This document shows, one piece after another, positions 53,619 through 61,101 of a DNA stretch of 61,101 bases. Origin of the DNA: CAYYIS01 sp964470965 (GTDB lineage Bacteria > JAAXHH01 > JABIQT01); contig CAYYIS010000032.1 of assembly GCA_964470965.1 (NCBI GenBank), positions 1-61,101 on the forward strand. Direction: 5' to 3'. The translations under genes and the position numbers were made by a program. Position 1 is the first letter of the stretch. Each line of letters starts with the position of its first letter. The notes under the pieces were generated by a model. That model saw only the letters and a program-made list of their open reading frames with translations, was not told where the DNA came from and did no database searches.

Positions 53619-56324
53619 ATGTCGAGATACGTGTATTTCTTCGGTTCTGGTAATGCGGAGGGGAAGGCGGATATGCAGGAGTTGCTGGGTGGCAAAGGTG
53701 CCAACCTGGCGGAGATGACCAATCTGGGTATCCCGGTACCGGCTGGTTTTACGATCTCAACGGAAGTATGCACCGCATACTACGATAATGATTATCAATA
53801 TCCCGAGAGTCTGGAAGATCAGGTGAGGCAAGCTCTTACGCAGGTTGAAGGAGTTATGGGTACCCGGTTTGGGGATCCGGATAATCCGCTGCTTTTGTCT
53901 GTGCGGTCCGGTGCACGGGCGTCCATGCCTGGTATGTTGGATACCATCCTGAATCTAGGTTTGAACGATACCACCGTTCAAGGACTGATCGCACAGTCCG
54001 GCAACGAACGTTTTGCTTACGACAGCTATCGTCGTTTCGTCCAGATGTACGGCGATGTGGTGCTGGGTCTCAAGCCTGAGAGCGCGGATGAGCACGATCC
54101 GTTTGAAGTGCTTCTGGATCGGAAAAAGCAGGCCCGCGGCGTTGAGCAGGATACAGATTTGACCGCCCTAGATCTCAAAGAGCTGGTAGCGGAGTTCAAA
54201 ACAGAAATCAAGACAAAGACCGGCCACGATTTTCCGGAAAGCCCAGCGGAACAGCTCTGGGGCGCGGTCGGTGCCGTGTTCAGTTCTTGGAATAATGACC
54301 GCGCGATCGTGTACCGAAAGCTTAACAACATCCCTTACGAATGGGGCACCGCGGTAAACGTGCAGTCCATGGTTTTCGGCAATATGGGTGAAGACTGTGC
54401 TACCGGCGTGGCGTTTACACGTGATCCGTCGACCGGTGAGAAAGAATTTTACGGCGAATATCTAAAGAACGCCCAGGGAGAGGATGTTGTCGCAGGAATC
54501 CGTACCCCACAGTCGATCGTTCAATTAAAAGAAGAAATGCCTGAGGCATATGCTCAACTCGAGGATATCTATCAGAAATTGGAATCCCATTACCAGGATA
54601 TGCAGGATGTGGAATTCACGATTCAGGGTGACCGCCTCTGGATGCTTCAGACCCGTGCCGGAAAGAGGACCGGCTTTGCCGCATTCCGGATCGCGGTGGA
54701 CATGGTGGAAGAGGGATTGATAACCGAAGATGAAGCGATCCGGCGTGTTGAACCGGATCAGCTGAACCAGCTGCTGCGCCCGGTGTTCGATGTGGCGGAA
54801 AAGCAGAAAGCGCAGGAAGCAGGTCGTGTGCTGGCTACGGGCCTGAACGCCGGTCCCGGTGCCGCGTCCGGCAAAGTGGTATTCAATGCTGAAGATGCGG
54901 AGGCCTGGGCCGGTCGGGGGGACCGGGTGATTCTGGTTCGTGTGGAAACTTCCCCGGAAGATATCCGTGGCATGAGTGCGGCGGAGGGAATCCTTACTGC
55001 CCGTGGTGGTATGACCAGCCACGCGGCGCTTGTAGCCCGACAGATGGGTAAGATTTGTGTCGCCGGCTGTGGAGCGCTTCATATCGATTATGTGCAACGC
55101 CAGATGACGGTCAGCGGAAACACAATTAAAGAGGGCGATTACATCTCCATAGATGGTACGACCGGAGAGGTGATTGAAGGAGCAGTGCCAACCATACCGT
55201 CCGAGGTGCTTCAGGTCCTCTTACAGAAGACGTTGTCGCCTGATCAGTCGGAGCTTTACCACTGCTACGATCGGATGATGACATGGGCGGACAAATACCG
55301 TCGCCTGAAAATCCGCACCAATGCGGATCAGCCGGATCAGTCCGCCACGGCTCGGTCATTCGGGGCAGAGGGTATCGGCCTGTGCCGCACGGAGCACATG
55401 TTCTTCGAGGAAGACCGTATTGAATCCGTCAGGGAGATGATCCTGGCCGACGACGAAGCCGGCCGCCGAGCTGCACTGGCCAAACTGTTGCCTGTGCAGC
55501 GGGAAGACTTCCGCCGCATCTTCGAGGTGATGGACGGCTATCCGGTGACCATCCGTACACTGGATCCGCCGTTGCATGAATTCCTGCCCCATGAGGATGA
55601 AGCGATCGTGGATCTGGCCGGTGTCATGAACGTTGAGGCGGATAAGCTGCGGCAGAAAGTGGAAGATCTGAAAGAAGCAAATCCCATGCTCGGCCTTCGG
55701 GGATGCAGACTGGGTATCGTGTATCCCGAGATCACGGAGATGCAGGCGCGTGCCATCTTTGAAGCCGCCGTTGATTGCGAGAAAAACGGTTTTAAGGCTA
55801 TTCCGGAGATTATGATTCCGTTGGTGGGCCATGTTAATGAATTGCGGCTTCAGGAACAGATCGTCCGCGATACCGCCCAGGCGGTCATGAGTGAGACAGG
55901 TGTTACGGTCGAATACGATGTAGGCACCATGATCGAATTGCCCCGTGCCGCGTTGACAGCCGACGAAATCGCAGAGTCGGCCGAGTTCTTTTCGTTCGGT
56001 ACAAATGATCTGACACAGACCACATTCGGTCTGTCGCGTGACGACGCTAAGTTTCTGCCGGATTATCTCTCGAAGGAGATCTGGGCGCACGATCCCTTTG
56101 TGAGCATCGATTGTAGCGGTGTTGGTGAGCTCGTGAAGATCGGTGTGGAAAAGGGCCGCAGCACCCGTGCCGATTTGAAGGTGGGCATCTGCGGTGAACA
56201 CGGCGGTGATCCGGATTCGGTGGAGTTTTGCCATCGGACGGGTCTGAATTACGTGAGTTGTTCGCCGTACCGCGTTCCGATCGCCAGGCTTGCGGCAGCA
56301 AGGGCAGCGCTGGTCCAAGAGTAA
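53619..56324 (+). CDS. ppdK: Pyruvate, phosphate dikinase
   Basis: Interconverts pyruvate, ATP and phosphate with PEP, AMP and pyrophosphate in the cytosol (901 aa). The N-terminal ATP-grasp nucleotide domain begins GGKGANLAEMTNLGIPVP. The phosphohistidine domain carries H468 in RGGMTSHAALVARQMG. The C-terminal PEP/pyruvate TIM barrel has the catalytic C881 in NYVSCSPYRVP and ends RLAAARA. AAGGAG precedes the ATG. A separate pyruvate kinase is not seen here, so direction of flux cannot be told. It has its own promoter. Confidence 0.97.
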   Translation: MSRYVYFFGSGNAEGKADMQELLGGKGANLAEMTNLGIPVPAGFTISTEVCTAYYDNDYQYPESLEDQVRQALTQVEGVMGTRFGDPDNPLLLSVRSGARASMPGMLDTILNLGLNDTTVQGLIAQSGNERFAYDSYRRFVQMYGDVVLGLKPESADEHDPFEVLLDRKKQARGVEQDTDLTALDLKELVAEFKTEIKTKTGHDFPESPAEQLWGAVGAVFSSWNNDRAIVYRKLNNIPYEWGTAVNVQSMVFGNMGEDCATGVAFTRDPSTGEKEFYGEYLKNAQGEDVVAGIRTPQSIVQLKEEMPEAYAQLEDIYQKLESHYQDMQDVEFTIQGDRLWMLQTRAGKRTGFAAFRIAVDMVEEGLITEDEAIRRVEPDQLNQLLRPVFDVAEKQKAQEAGRVLATGLNAGPGAASGKVVFNAEDAEAWAGRGDRVILVRVETSPEDIRGMSAAEGILTARGGMTSHAALVARQMGKICVAGCGALHIDYVQRQMTVSGNTIKEGDYISIDGTTGEVIEGAVPTIPSEVLQVLLQKTLSPDQSELYHCYDRMMTWADKYRRLKIRTNADQPDQSATARSFGAEGIGLCRTEHMFFEEDRIESVREMILADDEAGRRAALAKLLPVQREDFRRIFEVMDGYPVTIRTLDPPLHEFLPHEDEAIVDLAGVMNVEADKLRQKVEDLKEANPMLGLRGCRLGIVYPEITEMQARAIFEAAVDCEKNGFKAIPEIMIPLVGHVNELRLQEQIVRDTAQAVMSETGVTVEYDVGTMIELPRAALTADEIAESAEFFSFGTNDLTQTTFGLSRDDAKFLPDYLSKEIWAHDPFVSIDCSGVGELVKIGVEKGRSTRADLKVGICGEHGGDPDSVEFCHRTGLNYVSCSPYRVPIARLAAARAALVQE

Positions 56325-56485
56325 CAGTTGGGAGTTTTATACAGTTGGGACCATACTTCCGTCCGGTTTCCGAACTCGGCCCTTCTGCCCTCAAACAGTT
56401 TTCCAGGTTCATTTCTGCGGCTGGTGTTTCATTAGCCGTCTTATGTGGTATCCGTTTTCTCTCCATTCTACTAAGGAGGAAGATC

Positions 56486-58501
56486 ATGACCCGAACCGTT
56501 GTTACCGGCATAAGATCGTTGATGAGGTTTGTACTGGCGGTTTCCGTACTGTTCGTCACCCCGGCGTTGGGACAGGGGGCGTCACGGATCATCGCAGTCG
56601 GGGACGTTCATGGCGATGTGGATGCGTTGGCTTCTATCCTGAAGGAAACCGGTATTGTCGATGAAACCCGGCACTGGTGCGGCGGCGACGCGACGCTGGT
56701 CCAGGTGGGTGATTTGCTGGATCGGGGGCTGAAAGATGCTGATGTACTGGAACTGTATATGGCCCTGGAAGAAGAGGCCGCTGCTGCGGGCGGAAAGGTG
56801 ATTGTACTGCTGGGCAACCATGAAATAATGAATTTGATGGGCGACCTGCGTTACGTCACCAACTATTCACCATTTACGGGTGTCGATGCGGATGAGCGTC
56901 GTCAGGCTTCCTACCAGGCGTACACGGAATGGAAGACGCAGCGGGCCGAAGCGTACGGGAAACCGGCGCCTTCTTTTACGGCCGAAGACGAAAAGGAATG
57001 GATGCAGGGCCACTACCGTGGCTATGTGGAGCGGGAAGAAGCTTTTGCACCGGACGGGAAGTACGGCGCATGGCTGCGGACCCGCAAGGCAATCGCCCGG
57101 GTGGGTGACTATATATTTCTCCACGGGGGCATCTCACCCGCCATGTCCAAGCATAGCATCGAAGAGCTGAATCAAAAGGTGGCCGGTGATATCGCCCGGT
57201 TTGACGACATCAAGAAAAAGCTGTTGGACAGCGGCGTCTTCATGCGGGCTTTGACGCTTGACGAAATGGTGGCTGCAGCCGGCGAAGAACGCACAGCCCT
57301 GCACGGAACTTCAAATCTGACCGATGAAGAAAAAGTGCGTCTGGAAGCGGTAAAGGCATTGCAGGGGCATCAGCAGTGGATGAGCTGGCATCCGGATGGT
57401 CCGCTCTGGTTCCGAGGATACGATGAATGGAAGGATGCCACCGGCTCCAAGCACATCGAAACGCTGCGTAAGGCGTACGGTAAAAACGTTCGGTTCGTGG
57501 TCGGTCATTCGGTGATGAAGAACAAGAAAATCCATAATCGTTTCGACAACGCCGTGTTCCTGGTCGACACCGGAATGTCCGCCATGTATTACCGTGGGAA
57601 ACCGTCCGCTCTGGAAATCGTTGACGGCGGTGTCGCAGCGGTGTACCGGAAGTCCAGGGACACGTTTATAAAACCTACCGCCAAGGAACCCCAGGGAGCT
57701 GATCAGGCCAGCACCGCATCCACGATGGCGAACCCACGCATTTGGTGGGGCGCGAATGGCCAGCCGCTGCCGTTCACCACAGATGCGGAAGTGATGGAAT
57801 TTATGCGGACGGCGGAAGTGAAATCCATGAAAGACATCGGAGAAGGGGTTACCAAACCTAAGAGGCTGTTGCTCGAAAAAGACGGTATCCAGATGCATGC
57901 CATTTTCCGCGACGTGAGCAAAGTTTATCAGGGTGGGGATATCGGTCTCCAGCAAGCCCGCGACGATAATATCTTTGAGTGCGCGGCTTATGCGCTGAGC
58001 GGCATCCTGGGCATCAACAATATTCCGCCCGTGGTGATCCGAAAGGTGAAAGGAAAAACCGGAACTGCCCAGATCTGGGTCGAGCATGCTATGACCGAAG
58101 GGGACCGTCGTAAAAATAAAATCGCCCCGTTTGATCTGGTCCGGTGGGCGCAGGACTGGCAGATGGTCGAGATGTTCGACAATTTGATTTATAACGTCGA
58201 CCGTAACAGCGGCAACATCATCATCGATCAGACGTTCAGTGTCTGGATGATCGACCACACCCGCGCGTTTCGAGAGTATTCCGATCTGCGGGAATCGCCT
58301 GAAAAATACCTAAAGCAGGTGGAGCGTGGCGTTTGGAATCGGCTCCTTACGTTAGACGACGAAGAGATCGAAAAGGCGCTTGACCCCTTCCTCCAGGGGT
58401 ATGAAATAGAAGGTCTTCTCAAGCGGCGTCAGAAGCTGGTGGCGTTTATTCAGGGACTTATCGAAAAAAACGGTGAAGACGCCGTTTTGTTTTCGTGGTA
58501 G
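56486..58501 (+). CDS. Exported metallophosphatase fused to a kinase-like domain
   Basis: A 671-residue exported protein. ATG 56486 follows a perfect AAGGAGG; the signal peptide (about 10-30) ends ALGQG. The N-terminal calcineurin-like phosphatase, close to Shewanella-like phosphatases, has a full metal set: GDVHG (39-43), GDLLDRG (75-81), GNHE (110-113), H213 in LHGG and H341 in GHS. From about 430 a second domain resembles HipA/PI3-4-kinase/Fam20-like folds: a helix glutamate in FECAAYALSGILG, NVDRNSGN (570-577) and IDHTRAF with D590. The usual ATP-binding Lys is not obvious (FRDVSK). Phosphatase and kinase joined outside the cytosol is unusual. It follows ppdK but has its own ribosome site. 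Confidence 0.82.
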   Translation: MTRTVVTGIRSLMRFVLAVSVLFVTPALGQGASRIIAVGDVHGDVDALASILKETGIVDETRHWCGGDATLVQVGDLLDRGLKDADVLELYMALEEEAAAAGGKVIVLLGNHEIMNLMGDLRYVTNYSPFTGVDADERRQASYQAYTEWKTQRAEAYGKPAPSFTAEDEKEWMQGHYRGYVEREEAFAPDGKYGAWLRTRKAIARVGDYIFLHGGISPAMSKHSIEELNQKVAGDIARFDDIKKKLLDSGVFMRALTLDEMVAAAGEERTALHGTSNLTDEEKVRLEAVKALQGHQQWMSWHPDGPLWFRGYDEWKDATGSKHIETLRKAYGKNVRFVVGHSVMKNKKIHNRFDNAVFLVDTGMSAMYYRGKPSALEIVDGGVAAVYRKSRDTFIKPTAKEPQGADQASTASTMANPRIWWGANGQPLPFTTDAEVMEFMRTAEVKSMKDIGEGVTKPKRLLLEKDGIQMHAIFRDVSKVYQGGDIGLQQARDDNIFECAAYALSGILGINNIPPVVIRKVKGKTGTAQIWVEHAMTEGDRRKNKIAPFDLVRWAQDWQMVEMFDNLIYNVDRNSGNIIIDQTFSVWMIDHTRAFREYSDLRESPEKYLKQVERGVWNRLLTLDDEEIEKALDPFLQGYEIEGLLKRRQKLVAFIQGLIEKNGEDAVLFSW

Positions 58502-58530
58502 GCCTCTGCTTCCAATGTAATTAAATTCAC

Positions 58531-58558
58531 AGGGACGTACGATCCACCGTGCGTCCCT
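58531..58558 (+). terminator. Hairpin after the phosphatase-kinase gene
   Basis: AGGGACGTAC (58531-58540) pairs with GTGCGTCCCT (58549-58558) over ten bases with one wobble and an eight-base loop. No T run follows (CTGATTATCT) and the next ATG is only 13 bases away, so it may instead hide or control the start of the transporter gene. Confidence 0.5.
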
Positions 58559-58570
58559 CTGATTATCTCT

Positions 58571-61101
58571 ATGATTCGGTTACTCGAACGCATTCTCCAT
58601 CTCCAGAAGGGTGACCTCAACCGAGGCTATCCGCTCGTTCTGTACTCATTCCTGATCATTACCTGTCTGACGATGAGCAAGGTTGCGCGGGATGTGCTTT
58701 TTCTGGATAATTTCGCAGCGATCCTCCTTCCATATGCAGACCTAACCATAACAGTATTTGTGATCCTTGCAATGGCGATGTATTTCCGGATCGCAAGCCT
58801 CCCCGGCATTAATCTGTTCACACTGGTTATCGGAAGCCTGTGGCTGTACGTGGCGGTGATGGTAGGATTCTGGTGGCTCGTCCACTACCATCAGAATGTC
58901 TGGCTGTTTCCGGCTTTTTACGTATGGATCGGTATCTTCGGGGTACTGGCTACGAGTCAGGTATGGATAATCGCCAGTGAGATATTCACTACTCGTGAGG
59001 CCAAGCGGATCTACGGGATTCTCGGTAGCGGCGCTATAGGAGGTGCCATGACCGGAGGGTTTTCCTCCCGGGGCGCGGCTGAGCTGTTCGGCACCGAGAG
59101 TCTCCTCCTAATCGCGGCTTTCATGCTAACCGTATGCAGCCTCCTGGTCTGGCGGCTCTCTAAAATCCATGTGCCGTATAGTGAGAGCGTGGAAGCTTCG
59201 GGGGACGACACCCGTTCAATAATACCGAAAAACATGACAGAGAACATCCGGACTATATGGGATTCCACCTATCTGCTCGCGGTTGCCGGCGTTATATGCC
59301 TGGCCGCGGTCGTCACCTCGATTATCGGTTGGCAGTTCAAGGCGATCGCAAAAGAGTTCATACCGGAAAAAGATGACCTCACGGCTTTTATGGGGACCTT
59401 TGTCGGCGTTACCGGGCTACTGGGGCTTTTGGTGCAGCTTCTCCTGACATCCCGAATGCTGCGACGGCTCGGATTGGGCTTGACGCTGCTCATCCTTCCG
59501 ATAGCGTTAACGACCGGATCGCTGGGTGTGTTAATCGCGGGGACGCTGGGAGGCATCATTTTACTGAAGGGAACGGACAACCTCCTGCGCTATTCTATCG
59601 ACAAATCCACGGTCGAGATGCTGTATCTTCCGGTCCCGTCGAACATCAAGGTCCAGGTAAAACCGTTTATTGACACGGTAGTTTTACGCTTGGGAGATGG
59701 GTTGGGTGGGTTTGTTGTTTTGATTTTTGCCACTTTCATTCAAATGAGTGCATATCGGTTAAGTTGGATCAGCCTGATCCTGCTCGGCATGTGGTGTTTT
59801 GCGGTGATTGTGGCCCGCCGCCATTACGTCACTACCTTGAGTGAGAATATACAGCAGTATCGCATCGATACGGACCGGACAGGTGTGACCATGCTGGAGC
59901 GCACTACGGCGGATGTTCTGGCCGCCAGACTCAAGGCAGGAGACCCGAAAGAGATTCTTTACGCGCTGGACCTGATGGAGATGGAACATCACTCCGCGCT
60001 CCATCCGGCGATCCGGGATCTCCTGGCACATCCGGCGGCAGATGTTCGCCGTAAAGCGCTCACGATTCTGAATGCCTCCGGTGATATGACGGTGCTGCCT
60101 CAGGTCGAAGCCCTGCTACACGATGAGGATATCGTGGTCCGCACGGAAGCCCTACTTTTTTTGGCGCGCCACGCACGGATCGATCCGTTGGAACGGATAG
60201 AAGAACTGGGAGATTTTCCGAATTTTTCGGTTCAGTCTGCCATGATAGCGTATCTGGCCTGGCCGGGTAATCTCCAAAATGTCGTTGCGGCGCAGACTAT
60301 TCTGGACGCCATGCTGATGGGGGGCGAAGAAGACCGTGAGACAAGGCTGGAAGCTGCCCGTTTGATCGCCATTCTACCGGACCATTTCGATGAACAGCTA
60401 CGGACACTGCTCCAGGACAAAGATTCCGAAGTCGTCCGTCAGGCCGTTCGTAACGTCGGCAGCTTGAAGAAACAGGAGTTTTTGCCGGAACTGTTGGATT
60501 TGATGCATGACCAGGAACTGACCGAGGATGTGGTGTCCGCCCTCGGCGCGTTCGGAGATGAGATCGTAGATACCTTGACCAGTAGGCTTTCCGATCCGGA
60601 TGTACCGATCGAGATCCGACGTGAAATTCCTCACACACTGTTGCTTATAGACACACCCACTTCACAGAATGCACTTGTTGAAAGTCTGCTTGCGGCGGAT
60701 ACATCGCTACGAACGCAGGTGATAGCTTCGATCGATGGCATCTATCAGAGACATCCGGATTTCGAAATAGATTCTGAAATGATCGACACCGTCCTACTGA
60801 CCGAAATCATAGGGCAATACCGTTCGTACCAGATGGTCTGTGTACTCGGAAAAGCACAGGAAGGTGGGGATTCGATGTCCCAGGCGCTTCAGGAGTCGAT
60901 GAACCAGCGTATGGAGCGTATATTCAGGCTGATGGCGCTGGAGTATCCCCGTTACGATCTGATGAGCGCGTATGCCGGATTTCAATCGGAGGACCGGGGC
61001 CTCTATGACAATGCGCTGGAATACCTGGATAACATCCTGAATCAGAATTTGCGCGGTCTGCTGATTCCACTGCTTGACAGGGAGGTCAGCGATATCGAAC
61101 G
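58571..61101 (+). CDS. ATP/ADP-translocase-like (NTT/MFS) transporter with helical-repeat tail, partial
   Basis: The frame is open from ATG 58571 to the window end (843 codons, stop outside). Residues 1-430 form about 12 transmembrane helices with features of the nucleotide-transporter family: SKVARDVLFLDNF in the first loop, GSGAIGGAMTGG in a middle helix and FKAIAKEF before the second half, then KPFIDTVVLRLGDGLGG. From about 450 a soluble part carries HEAT-type repeats (DVRRKALTILNASGD, VVRTEALLFLARH, EVVRQAVRNVGSL). Such fusions occur in free-living FCB-type bacteria; the substrate is not established. No ribosome site is clear before the ATG. Confidence 0.8.
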   Translation, partial: MIRLLERILHLQKGDLNRGYPLVLYSFLIITCLTMSKVARDVLFLDNFAAILLPYADLTITVFVILAMAMYFRIASLPGINLFTLVIGSLWLYVAVMVGFWWLVHYHQNVWLFPAFYVWIGIFGVLATSQVWIIASEIFTTREAKRIYGILGSGAIGGAMTGGFSSRGAAELFGTESLLLIAAFMLTVCSLLVWRLSKIHVPYSESVEASGDDTRSIIPKNMTENIRTIWDSTYLLAVAGVICLAAVVTSIIGWQFKAIAKEFIPEKDDLTAFMGTFVGVTGLLGLLVQLLLTSRMLRRLGLGLTLLILPIALTTGSLGVLIAGTLGGIILLKGTDNLLRYSIDKSTVEMLYLPVPSNIKVQVKPFIDTVVLRLGDGLGGFVVLIFATFIQMSAYRLSWISLILLGMWCFAVIVARRHYVTTLSENIQQYRIDTDRTGVTMLERTTADVLAARLKAGDPKEILYALDLMEMEHHSALHPAIRDLLAHPAADVRRKALTILNASGDMTVLPQVEALLHDEDIVVRTEALLFLARHARIDPLERIEELGDFPNFSVQSAMIAYLAWPGNLQNVVAAQTILDAMLMGGEEDRETRLEAARLIAILPDHFDEQLRTLLQDKDSEVVRQAVRNVGSLKKQEFLPELLDLMHDQELTEDVVSALGAFGDEIVDTLTSRLSDPDVPIEIRREIPHTLLLIDTPTSQNALVESLLAADTSLRTQVIASIDGIYQRHPDFEIDSEMIDTVLLTEIIGQYRSYQMVCVLGKAQEGGDSMSQALQESMNQRMERIFRLMALEYPRYDLMSAYAGFQSEDRGLYDNALEYLDNILNQNLRGLLIPLLDREVSDIE

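Noticed and set aside
55356..56318. Minus-strand frame of 320 codons opposite ppdK
   Set aside because: Shadow of ppdK, with Cys/His-rich random-looking sequence and no start signal.
57311..58258. Minus-strand frame of 315 codons opposite the phosphatase-kinase gene
   Set aside because: The plus-strand frame has signal peptide and phosphatase motifs; the antisense one has none.

Overview
The window reads as a chromosomal segment of a Gram-negative bacterium of the Fibrobacteres-Chlorobi-Bacteroidetes (FCB) breadth, probably an uncultured lineage of the Marinimicrobia/KSB1/Latescibacteria kind; the phylum is inference. The evidence is a PorX-type response regulator with a PglZ domain, a PorV-like outer-membrane protein, a large exported protein ending in a type IX secretion (T9SS) sorting domain, a TonB-dependent receptor with a carboxypeptidase-regulatory-like front domain, and many lipoproteins. 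Unlike Bacteroidetes proper, the visible promoters are classical sigma-70 (TTGACA/T, 16-17 bp, TATAAT-like). Base composition is near half GC throughout, with no phage, insertion sequence, integrase or CRISPR.

Layout. 1-2078 (minus): heat-shock genes hrcA-grpE-dnaK, dnaK cut by the window edge. 2466-5946 (plus): a CDP-alcohol phosphatidyltransferase and myo-inositol-1-phosphate synthase, which together suggest inositol phospholipid synthesis, then a C-terminal processing protease. 5983-6064: tRNA-Leu(UAG). 6588-12303 (plus): protein quality control, tig-clpP-clpX-lon. 12322-18063 (minus): tsaE, porX-like regulator, histidine kinase, serS and a Gfo/Idh oxidoreductase. 18339-22944 (minus): Yip1-like membrane protein, membrane-fusion protein and two MacB/FtsX-type permeases with no ATPase gene. 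23560-28729: a predicted beta-barrel porin, a TIGR02757-type protein (minus), a REC-GGDEF regulator, holA and rsgA. 28762-33415 (minus): thioesterase, thrC, dapF, dacB and an unknown gene.

33416-48906 (plus) is the most distinctive part. A 900-bp control region precedes a TonB-dependent receptor, a 1074-residue T9SS cargo and a PorV-like barrel, separated by strong RNA hairpins. These are followed by a tight run of five exported proteins: a six-heme cytochrome, a 13-TPR protein, a beta-propeller lipoprotein, a small membrane-anchored lipoprotein and an FG-GAP/ASPIC-UnbV lipoprotein. I infer a cell-surface module, possibly for electron transfer or for binding a large substrate; its function is not established.

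48937-52525 (minus): a flippase, a TolB-like propeller and an unknown lipoprotein transcribed from one promoter. 52714-61101 (plus): rlmB, ppdK, an exported protein joining a metallophosphatase to a kinase-like domain, and the first 843 codons of an ATP/ADP-translocase-like transporter with a helical-repeat tail that runs off the window.
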